From Pseudomonadota bacterium (GTDB lineage: Bacteria > Pseudomonadota > Gammaproteobacteria > Steroidobacterales > Steroidobacteraceae): 6,206 nt of DNA. This document shows, piece by piece, positions 1 to 6,206 of the stretch; the first letter of the stretch is position 1, and each line of letters starts with the position of its first letter. The notes below the pieces were generated by a model. The model saw only the letters and a program-made list of their open reading frames with translations, ran no database searches and was not told the origin of the DNA. The position numbers and the translations under genes are program-made. Location of the stretch: contig JAJZFQ010000063.1 in the NCBI GenBank assembly GCA_021805275.1, forward strand, positions 1 through 6,206, given 5' to 3'.

Positions 1-819
1 ATGGTAGCCAGGAAACGGCGCACACCATTCCGTAAGGACGCGCACAAGTCGGCCTGCGGCGATGTCCTCCTGCACCATGTCCTCAGGAAGATACCCGATC
101 CCCAGCCCCGCCTTCGCGGCGCGCACCCGCGCCCAGAGCGTATTGAAGACCAGCTGCCCTTCGACGTGCACGTTGATCTCGCGTGCGCCTTTCTCGAACT
201 CCCAGGCGTAGAGGCCCCCGCGCGTCGGCAGCCTCAGGTTGATGCAACTGTGGCCTTGCAGATCCTGGGGTGTCCGCGGCAACCGCTTCCCGTCGAAGTA
301 GCTTGGTGTCGCCACAACCGCCATGCGGAAGTCCGGCCCCACACGCACCGCGATCATGTCCTTGGCGACCTGTTCGCCCAGCCGAATCCCGGCGTCGAAG
401 TGATCCGCAACAATGTCGCTGAGACCGTAGTCCAGGGTCAGCTCAACGCGGATGTCGGGGTACTTCGGAAGGAAGCGCTCCAATCCCGGCAGCATGACCC
501 GCTCCGCGGCATGTTCAGCGCAGGTGATCCGGATGGACCCTGCCGGGGTTTCGCGCAAGGACGTCAGGGCCTCGATTTCGGCGTCGATCCCCTCGAAAGC
601 GGGACGCAGGGTTCGCAACAGTCGCTCCCCCGCTTCGGTCGGCGCCACGCTGCGGGTCGTCCGGCTGAGTAGCCGCAGCCCGAGTCGGCCTTCCAGGCGA
701 CGGATCGCATGGCTCAGCGAGGACTGGGTCATCCCGAGCTGCGACGCGGCCCTGGTAAAGCTCAATTCCCTCGCCACAGTGGCGAAGGCCGCCAGATCGG
801 CCAGGTGCTCTCGCTTCAT
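1..819 (-). CDS. LysR-family transcriptional regulator (C-terminus cut by window edge)
   Basis: DNA-binding regulator, read on the minus strand from ATG at 819; 273 residues are present with no stop before the edge. Residues 1-60 form the LysR winged helix-turn-helix (FTRAASQLGMTQSSLSHAIR around 21-40, then RLEGRLGLRLLSRTTRSVAPTEAG). From about residue 90 a periplasmic-binding-like effector domain follows (GSIRITCAEHAA, DIVADHFDAGIRLGE, ending GLGIGYLPEDMV). The style is that of the CrgA-like LysR subgroup. Full-length members are about 295-305 residues, so some 25-30 are missing. No Shine-Dalgarno precedes the ATG, and the only in-frame codons before the upstream TAG at 859-861 offer no alternative start, so the message may be leaderless or weakly translated. 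The gene diverges from the six-gene oxidoreductase operon and is its likely regulator. The inducer is unknown. Confidence 0.95.
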   Translation of the reverse strand, partial: MKREHLADLAAFATVARELSFTRAASQLGMTQSSLSHAIRRLEGRLGLRLLSRTTRSVAPTEAGERLLRTLRPAFEGIDAEIEALTSLRETPAGSIRITCAEHAAERVMLPGLERFLPKYPDIRVELTLDYGLSDIVADHFDAGIRLGEQVAKDMIAVRVGPDFRMAVVATPSYFDGKRLPRTPQDLQGHSCINLRLPTRGGLYAWEFEKGAREINVHVEGQLVFNTLWARVRAAKAGLGIGYLPEDMVQEDIAAGRLVRVLTEWCAPFPGYH

Positions 820-820
820 A

Positions 821-837
821 TATGAACTGTGTTCATA
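821..837. promoter_or_regulatory. Inverted repeat with LysR T-N11-A motif, probable operator
   Basis: TATGAAC-TGT-GTTCATA is a perfect 7-bp inverted repeat with a 3-bp spacer. Inside it, T823 and A835 give the T-N11-A core typical of LysR-family sites. It ends one base before the regulator's start codon (819), so a bound protein would cover its translation start region and could repress it. It lies about 125 bp upstream of the aldo-keto reductase start. Assignment to the adjacent LysR protein is inferred from motif and position. Confidence 0.7.
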
Positions 838-848
838 AGTCTGATCGA

Positions 849-1944
<1,096 letters not shown>

Positions 1945-1949
1945 TGCCA

Positions 1950-2777
1950 ATGCGTCAAGTCACCGTCGTCATCGGTGCCGGATCCATCGGCCAGGCTATT
2001 GCCCGCCGCGTCGGTTCGGGTAAGCAAGTCCTGCTCGCCGACCTGAAGTTGGAAAATGCAGTCGCTGCAGCCAAGGTGCTGGCCGATGCCGGCTTCGATG
2101 TCAGTACCACCGTGGTCGACGTCTCAAAGCGAAGCGATGTCGTTGCCCTCGCCCAGAAGGCCGCGGCGCTCGGTGAGGTCACCGGCCTCATCCATGCCGC
2201 CGGCGTATCGCCAACCCAGGCTTCTCCGAAAGCCATCCTGACTGTCGATCTCTACGGCACCGCCCTGGTACTTGAGGTCTTCGGATCGGTCATGACACCG
2301 GGCGGAGCCGGGGTCGTCATCGCCTCCCAATCGGGCCATCGCTTGCCTGCATTGCCGCCCGAACAGGACAAGGCGCTGGCGACGACGCCCGTGGAGGAAC
2401 TGCTTTCCCTGCCCTTCCTGCAGCCGGACCAGATCAAGGACTCGCTGCACGCCTATCAGATCTCCAAGCGCGGCAACTCGCTTCGGGTCATGGCGGAGGC
2501 CGTTCGCTGGGGCAAGCGCGGCGCACGGATCAACACGATCAGTCCGGGGATCATCATCACGCCGCTGGCGCACGATGAACTTACGGGCCCGCGTGGCCCC
2601 GGATACCGGCGGATGATCGATCTGTGCCCCGCCGGTCGTGCCGGCACTCCTGATGAAGTCGGAACGGTCGGTGCGCTGCTGATGGGCGCAGAGGGCGCGT
2701 TCATCACCGGGAGTGACTTCCTCATGGACGGCGGCGTCACGGCCTCCTACTGGTACGGCGAGCTCGCCCCGAGATAG
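1950..2777 (+). CDS. Classical short-chain dehydrogenase/reductase (SDR)
   Basis: NAD(P)-dependent oxidoreductase with a Rossmann fold, 275 residues. The glycine-rich cofactor motif is GAGSIGQ (residues 9-15). Asp31 ends the second strand (LLADL), which usually favours NAD(H). HAAG (82-85) replaces the usual NNAG. The active-site serine is Ser126 or Ser128 (VVIASQSG), and the catalytic pair is Tyr169 and Lys173 (YQISK). NTISPGIIITP (195-205) and the C-terminal FITGSDFLMDGG are typical of complete SDRs. About 40 residues separate the Ser from the Tyr, where 12-13 is usual, so there is an inserted loop (about 131-165) near the substrate site. The ATG 1944 start overlapping the previous stop is possible but less likely than 1950. 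The following gene starts 11 nt after the TAG. Substrate unknown. Confidence 0.93.
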   Translation: MRQVTVVIGAGSIGQAIARRVGSGKQVLLADLKLENAVAAAKVLADAGFDVSTTVVDVSKRSDVVALAQKAAALGEVTGLIHAAGVSPTQASPKAILTVDLYGTALVLEVFGSVMTPGGAGVVIASQSGHRLPALPPEQDKALATTPVEELLSLPFLQPDQIKDSLHAYQISKRGNSLRVMAEAVRWGKRGARINTISPGIIITPLAHDELTGPRGPGYRRMIDLCPAGRAGTPDEVGTVGALLMGAEGAFITGSDFLMDGGVTASYWYGELAPR

Positions 2778-2788
2778 GAACACGAACG

Positions 2789-3541
2789 ATGGCTATCACA
2801 CCGAACGCGCAGCGCAATCACGATGCGCTGTTCCCCGACCACCGGTCAACCCTTAATGCCACTGACCCGGAGCTCGTCGAGGTCTTCGACAACTGGGCCT
2901 TCGGGGAGGTGATCGAGGACGCCCCGCTCGACGTGCGGCTGAGGCTCATGGTGCAGCTGGCGGCGCTGATCGCGAGCCACGCAGTGGCCGAGTACCGCGT
3001 CATGCTCAGCGCCGCCCTGCAGGTCGGCGTCACGCCAGTCGAAATCAAGGAGATCGTTTACCAGGCCGTGCCCTACACCGGCATGGCGCGGGTCTTCGAC
3101 TTCCTCCATGTGACGAACGAGGTTTTCGCAGCGCGCGGGATCACCCTGCCCCTGCCCGGCCAATCGACAACGGATACGCAGACCCGTCACGACCAGGGAC
3201 TGGAGATCCAGAAGCAGCTTTTCGGTGCGCGCATCGACCAGATGTACGCCCAGTCTCCACCCGATCAGCTGCACATCCAGCGCTACCTGTCCGCCAACTG
3301 CTTCGGCGACTACCTCACACGCACCGGGCTCGACCTCAAGACCCGGGAACTGCTCACCCTGGCCATGCTGGCATCCCTCGGCGGCTGCGAGGCGCAGCTG
3401 GCCGGCCACGTGACTGCCAATCTCGCGGCGGGGAATGACCGCAAGACACTTCTCGCGGTCGTGACGCAGCTGTTGCCGTTCATCGGCTACCCGCGGACGC
3501 TCAATGCAATTCGGGTTATCAGCGAGGGCACTTCCCCGTGA
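2789..3541 (+). CDS. Carboxymuconolactone decarboxylase-family protein, two tandem CMD domains
   Basis: Protein of 250 residues made of two all-helical CMD/AhpD-like domains, at about 25-115 and 140-245. Domain 1 carries AALQVGVTPVEIKEIVYQAV (75-94) and lacks cysteine. Domain 2 carries FGDYLTRTGLDLKTRELLTL (172-191), GGCEAQLAGH with Cys200 and His207, and QLLPFIGYPRTLNAI (227-241), a very typical family block. There is no CxxC pair, so an AhpD-type thiol peroxidase role is unlikely. The name comes from 4-carboxymuconolactone decarboxylase of the beta-ketoadipate pathway. Proteins like this next to AKR, SDR and cupin genes are rarely characterised, and no other protocatechuate-pathway gene is here, so true decarboxylase activity is unproven. 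AGGAA (2776-2780), overlapping the previous stop, serves as ribosome-binding site. The stop overlaps the next gene's GTG by 4 nt. Confidence 0.92.
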   Translation: MAITPNAQRNHDALFPDHRSTLNATDPELVEVFDNWAFGEVIEDAPLDVRLRLMVQLAALIASHAVAEYRVMLSAALQVGVTPVEIKEIVYQAVPYTGMARVFDFLHVTNEVFAARGITLPLPGQSTTDTQTRHDQGLEIQKQLFGARIDQMYAQSPPDQLHIQRYLSANCFGDYLTRTGLDLKTRELLTLAMLASLGGCEAQLAGHVTANLAAGNDRKTLLAVVTQLLPFIGYPRTLNAIRVISEGTSP

Positions 3542-4122
3542 CGCGCGTGCTCATTCTCGGCGCGAATGGCGGCCTCGCCCGCCATACGACCGGCGTATTC
3601 CTCAAGACCACCGATGCCAATCTGACGCTCTACCTGCGTCGCGCATCGCGCCTCAAGAACCCAGATCCGAAGCGGGTGCAAATCATCGACGGCGACGTGC
3701 TCGACACCACCGCATTGACGGCAGCAATGAAGGATCAGGACATCGTGTATGCGAACCTCGCGGGCGACATGAAGCCGCAGGCGGACGCCATCATCAGGGC
3801 GATGCACGCCGCAATGATCAAGCGGCTCGTCTTCATCAGTTCGATGGGCATCTACAGCGAAGTGCCCGGAGAGCGCTACCGCAGCGTCCTTGACCCCTAC
3901 CGCGACTCGGCCGCGACGATCGAGGCATCGGACCTCGACTACACGATCCTGAGGCCGGGCTGGTTTACCCAGGAGCGCCGAAACGACTACCAGATCACGC
4001 AGAAGGGTGAGCCGTTCAAGGGACACGACGTCTCGTTCGACGCCCTCTCGACCTTGATCGTGAAGATCTGCACCAATCCCGGCCTGCACGTCCGCCAGAG
4101 TCTCGGCGTCTCCAACGGCTGA
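3538..4122 (+). CDS. Atypical SDR / NmrA-like NAD(P)H-binding protein
   Basis: Single Rossmann-domain protein of 194 residues. GANGGLA (8-14) is the dinucleotide-binding loop, and Arg34-Arg35 after the second strand suggest NADP(H). DGDVLD (51-56), FISSMGIY (99-106) and LDYTILRPGWFT (133-144) are hallmarks of the atypical SDR group that includes NmrA and YwnB-like proteins. The classical YxxxK pair is not evident: the segment after Tyr121 reads RDSAA. It may therefore be a redox sensor or binding protein, or an isomerase or reductase with another mechanism. GTG 3538 overlaps the preceding stop as GTGA, with GAGGG at 3524-3528 as ribosome-binding site, which implies translational coupling to the CMD gene. 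Function in the pathway unknown. Confidence 0.9.
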   Translation: MTRVLILGANGGLARHTTGVFLKTTDANLTLYLRRASRLKNPDPKRVQIIDGDVLDTTALTAAMKDQDIVYANLAGDMKPQADAIIRAMHAAMIKRLVFISSMGIYSEVPGERYRSVLDPYRDSAATIEASDLDYTILRPGWFTQERRNDYQITQKGEPFKGHDVSFDALSTLIVKICTNPGLHVRQSLGVSNG

Positions 4123-4133
4123 TTGCATCCAAC

Positions 4134-4137
4134 GAGG
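4134..4137 (+). promoter_or_regulatory. Ribosome-binding site fixing the cupin start
   Basis: GAGG, six bases before ATG 4144, selects this start over an in-frame TTG at 4123 directly after the previous stop. The resulting N-terminus (MELKRNG) aligns with the start of known cupin-type hydroxynitrile lyases. Confidence 0.7.
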
Positions 4138-4143
4138 TCCAGC

Positions 4144-4554
4144 ATGGAACTGAAACGAAACGGAACACAGTCGGCCTACCGCGGTCCAGCCGAGTGCTTC
4201 ACCGGCACGGTCCGGGTCGACCCACTTTTCCCGGTGACGGCCCCTTCACGAGTCAGCGCAGCAGCAGTCACGTTCGAGCCGGGCGCCCGCAGCAACTGGC
4301 ACACCCACCCGCTGGGGCAGCGACTCGTCGTCACCTGCGGATGGGGGTTCGTGCAGAGCTGGGGCGGTCCACTGCGGATCATCCGGCCGGGCGATGTCGT
4401 GACCTGCCCTCCTGGCGAGAAGCACTGGCACGGCGCGGCGCCCGGCACTGCGATGACCCACATTGCCATCCAGGAAGAGCTCGACGGCAAGGCCGTCGAC
4501 TGGCTCGAACCCGTGACCGACGAGCAGTACCGCTGCACGCCCACCGACGAATAG
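4144..4554 (+). CDS. Cupin, manganese hydroxynitrile lyase-like
   Basis: Small single-domain cupin of 136 residues. Cupin motif 1 is HTHPLGQ, with His53, His55 and Gln59; motif 2 is [10 protein letters not shown], with His94. As I recall, these four residues at these same positions bind Mn2+ in the Granulicella tundricola hydroxynitrile lyase. Ala40, Val42, His106 and Gln110 also fall at pocket positions discussed for that enzyme. [15 protein letters not shown] (15-29) and [14 protein letters not shown] (117-130) match that subfamily from memory. Such enzymes split or form (R)-cyanohydrins such as mandelonitrile in vitro, but their natural role is unknown. Nothing else here handles cyanide or nitriles, so a different aldehyde- or ketone-related reaction is as likely. 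The gene sits 21 nt after the NmrA-like gene and 20 nt before the alcohol dehydrogenase. Confidence 0.9.
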   Translation: MELKRNGTQSAYRGPAECFTGTVRVDPLFPVTAPSRVSAAAVTFEPGARSNWHTHPLGQRLVVTCGWGFVQSWGGPLRIIRPGDVVTCPPGEKHWHGAAPGTAMTHIAIQEELDGKAVDWLEPVTDEQYRCTPTDE

Positions 4555-4574
4555 AACCTGCGAGGAACGAGACC

Positions 4575-5609
4575 ATGCGAGCAGCAATCATGTACAAGGC
4601 CGGGGACGTCCGGATAGAGAACGTGCCGGATGCCGCGATCGTGGAGCAGACCGACGCCGTCATCCGCGTGAGCCGGGCCTGCATCTGCGGCAGCGACCTG
4701 TGGCCCTACAAGGACCTCGAGCCCACGCCGGGCGGTCGGCCCATGGGCCACGAGGCCATCGGCGTCGTGGAATCGGTCGGCTCCCAGGTGCGCCACTTCA
4801 AGCGAGGCGACCTGGTCGTCATGCCGTTTGCGTTCTCGGACGGTTCCTGCGATTTCTGCCACGAGGGACTGCAGACCGCCTGTGCCCACGGCGGGTATTT
4901 CGGAGTCGGGATAGTCGGCGGCGCCCAGGCCGAGGCGGTGCGCATTCCGCTGGCCGATGGCACGCTCTACAAGCTTCCGGTCGGCGAGGACGATGCCCTG
5001 ATCCCCTCCCTCCTGACGCTGTCCGATGTGATGGGAACCGGCCACCATGCCGCAGTCGTTGCGCGCGTCCAGCCAGGCAAGAAGGTGGCGGTGATCGGGG
5101 ACGGGGCCGTGGGTCTCTGCGGCGTCATCGCCGCCAAGCGGCTCGGCGCCGAACAGATCATCATCCTGGGGCACCACCCCGACCGCATCGCACTTGCCCG
5201 GAACTTCGGCGCGACGGACGTCGTGCGCGAGCGCGGCGAGGCGGCCGTGGAACAGGTCCGCAAGCTGACCGGCGGCACGGGTGTGCACTCGGTGCTGGAG
5301 TGCGTCGGGTCGGAGGATGCCATTCACACGGCCGTCCTCGCGACCCGGGCCGGCGGCGCCATCGGTCGCGTAGGCGTCCCGCATTACGAAGGCACACCGG
5401 CCTCTCGGCAGGCGTTCTATTCGAACATCTCCGTTGGAGGCGGCCCGGCGCCGGTGCGCGCGTACATCGAAACACTGATGCCCGATATCCTCGACGGCAA
5501 GATCCAGCCGGGGCGGGTATTCGATCGCACGATCGGACTTGAAGGGGTTCCCGACGGGTATCAGGCGATGAACGCGCGAGAATCGCTCAAGATCATGATC
5601 AGGCCGTAG
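4575..5609 (+). CDS. Zinc-dependent medium-chain alcohol dehydrogenase
   Basis: NAD(P)-dependent alcohol/aldehyde oxidoreductase of the MDR superfamily, 344 residues, full length. Catalytic zinc ligands are Cys38 (ACICGSD), His59 with Glu60 (GHE), and Asp151 in SDVMGTGHHA. A GroES-like N-terminal domain is followed by a Rossmann domain with GDGAVG (175-180). The second strand ends LGHHPDR without an acidic residue, which leans towards NADP(H). The structural-zinc lobe shows Cys92, Cys95 and Cys103, with Gly98 where many relatives have a third cysteine, so the lobe may bind no zinc or bind it differently. GAGGA (4562-4566), 8 nt before the ATG, is the ribosome-binding site. This is the last gene of the operon. 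No clear intrinsic terminator follows the TAG. Substrate unknown. Confidence 0.94.
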   Translation: MRAAIMYKAGDVRIENVPDAAIVEQTDAVIRVSRACICGSDLWPYKDLEPTPGGRPMGHEAIGVVESVGSQVRHFKRGDLVVMPFAFSDGSCDFCHEGLQTACAHGGYFGVGIVGGAQAEAVRIPLADGTLYKLPVGEDDALIPSLLTLSDVMGTGHHAAVVARVQPGKKVAVIGDGAVGLCGVIAAKRLGAEQIIILGHHPDRIALARNFGATDVVRERGEAAVEQVRKLTGGTGVHSVLECVGSEDAIHTAVLATRAGGAIGRVGVPHYEGTPASRQAFYSNISVGGGPAPVRAYIETLMPDILDGKIQPGRVFDRTIGLEGVPDGYQAMNARESLKIMIRP

Positions 5610-5664
5610 GAGCCGCCTGCTTGCCCGACACCCGGATCGTCTGCCTGTAATGGGTGCGCGCACA

Positions 5665-5676
5665 GTGAGCGCTCAC
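5665..5676. repeat. Perfect 12-bp palindrome upstream of the integrase
   Basis: GTGAGCGCTCAC is self-complementary and lies 4 nt before the integrase Shine-Dalgarno. It could be an operator for integrase expression, or part of an attachment or arm site. A short outer repeat (TGCCCG 5622-5627 with CGGGCA 5676-5681) surrounds it but is too distant to form a convincing terminator. The remainder of 5610-5695 shows no gene, tRNA or T-run. Confidence 0.45.
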
Positions 5677-5680
5677 GGGC

Positions 5681-5686
5681 AGGAGA
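5681..5686 (+). promoter_or_regulatory. Ribosome-binding site supporting a TTG start
   Basis: AGGAGA lies 9 nt before TTG 5696. An in-frame stop at 5666-5668 and the absence of ATG or GTG between them make the TTG the best start. It gives MGRLNISGGVR, like relatives that begin MGR followed by a GVR motif. Confidence 0.6.
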
Positions 5687-5695
5687 TCGCGATCA

Positions 5696-6199
5696 TTGGG
5701 CAGACTCAACATCTCGGGCGGCGTACGAGCAGCCGGGGCCCGCCGTATCCAGTTCACGTTCGTCCTGGCAGGCGTCCGGTACCGACCCACGCTGCCGTGG
5801 ACGCCGACTGAGGCGAACCTGCGCCGTGCGCGTCACCATCTGATCGGCATCAAGGCGCGTATCGTAGCCGGCAGCTTCTCATTCGCAGAAGAGTTTCCCG
5901 ACTACCGACACCTGAATCGCACGCCACGCGAAGGATCTGCGCGGACCTGTGGGCTGGTGTTCGAGGAGTATCTGGCGCATTGCCAGGCGCGCGTCGCCCG
6001 CCACGATCTGGCGGCGGTGACGCTGACGACATACCGGCGGACGCTGGATCACACTTGGCGGCCGGCAATTGGGGCGCGGCGCTTCCTCGATGTGAGTTAT
6101 TCCGAGCTCGTGCAGATCGCGGACACACCGCGGTGGGGGAAGAAAACTTACAAGGCTCTGTTGAAAAGCGAGTGGGTTACGCCGCGACGTAAGGGTTGA
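5696..6199 (+). pseudogene. Truncated phage-type tyrosine integrase, N-terminal part
   Basis: The first 152 residues match the N-terminus of a site-specific tyrosine recombinase. Residues 7-70 are an Arm DNA-binding domain (DUF3596 type: GGVRAAGARRIQFTFVLAGV, RYRPTLPWTPTEANLRRA, FSFAEEFPDY). Residues 86-152 are the start of the SAM-like core-binding domain (LVFEEYLAH, TLTTYRRTLDHTWRPAIGAR, LVQIADTPRWGKKTY). Full integrases are about 380-420 residues. The whole catalytic domain with its Arg-His-Arg-Tyr residues is absent, and a stop at 6197-6199 ends the frame. The last 15 residues (153-167) show no family similarity and begin exactly at an IS-end-like sequence at 6154, so they look like read-through into inserted DNA. 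The protein cannot recombine DNA, though it might still bind arm sites. Confidence 0.8.
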
Positions 6200-6206
6200 T
6201 GCGGGA
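6154..6206. mobile_element. Possible insertion-sequence end (continues past the window)
   Basis: GGCTCTGTTGAAAA (6154-6167) differs by one base from the terminal repeat GGCTCTGTTGCAAA that I recall for IS6-family elements such as IS6100. Sequence after the first 14 bases does not match IS6100 as I remember it, so another family with GGC-TGTTG-AAA-like ends is equally possible. It starts where integrase similarity stops. On the minus strand a reading frame is open from the window edge to a TAA at 6179-6177 (SRINPYVAA), which could be the tail of a transposase. Only 53 bases are visible. Confidence 0.45.

Noticed and set aside
1..672. Plus-strand open frame of 223 codons from the window start
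   Set aside because: It is antisense to the clearly recognisable LysR gene, shows no domain and arises from the GC-rich codon pattern.
3487..4128. Minus-strand open frame of 213 codons
   Set aside because: Shadow of the NmrA-like gene; no family similarity.
4144..4554. Cyanide or cyanogenic-glycoside metabolism as the operon's job
   Set aside because: Apart from the cupin's resemblance to hydroxynitrile lyases, no nitrilase, nitrile hydratase, rhodanese or glycosidase gene is present.
5629..5656. CACCC/GGGTG inverted repeat after the alcohol dehydrogenase as an intrinsic terminator
   Set aside because: Only 5-bp arms with an 18-nt loop and no T-run follow, so it is not convincing.
4176..5663. 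Minus-strand open frame of 495 codons, longer than any real gene here
   Set aside because: It lies opposite the cupin and alcohol dehydrogenase, both with intact motifs and ribosome-binding sites; its translation is Arg/His/Gly-rich without a recognisable fold.

Overview
This is a GC-rich window (roughly 60-65 % by eye) with short Shine-Dalgarno-led gene gaps. The protein families point to a proteobacterium, most likely beta- or gammaproteobacterial. The organism cannot be named from the sequence.

Layout: (1) 1-819, minus strand: a LysR-type regulator that runs off the left edge. (2) 820-960: a divergent control region with two strong dyads (821-837 and 851-870) and a GC-rich leader hairpin (922-934). 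(3) 961-5609, plus strand: six tightly packed genes that look like one operon. In order they are an aldo-keto reductase, a classical short-chain dehydrogenase/reductase, a two-domain carboxymuconolactone decarboxylase-family protein, an atypical NmrA-like NAD(P)-binding protein, a small cupin that matches the manganese-dependent hydroxynitrile lyase type, and a zinc-dependent medium-chain alcohol dehydrogenase. Junctions are a 4-nt overlap or gaps of 5-21 nt, each with a visible ribosome-binding site. (4) 5610-5695: a short gap with a perfect 12-bp palindrome. (5) 5696-6199: the N-terminal part of a phage-type tyrosine integrase. It appears to break at 6154, where a sequence resembling an insertion-sequence terminal repeat begins and continues past the right edge.

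How the genes may work together: the LysR protein probably reads a small-molecule signal and controls the divergent operon through the T-N11-A dyad beside its own start codon. The operon puts nicotinamide-dependent enzymes from several unrelated or distant families beside a CMD-fold protein and a cupin. That fits reductive or oxidative processing of a reactive carbonyl, cyanohydrin-like or ring-derived compound. The real substrate cannot be read from the sequence and I know of no established pathway with exactly this gene set. The integrase remnant and putative IS end mark the right side as a mobile-element boundary, so the operon may lie next to or inside an integrated element.
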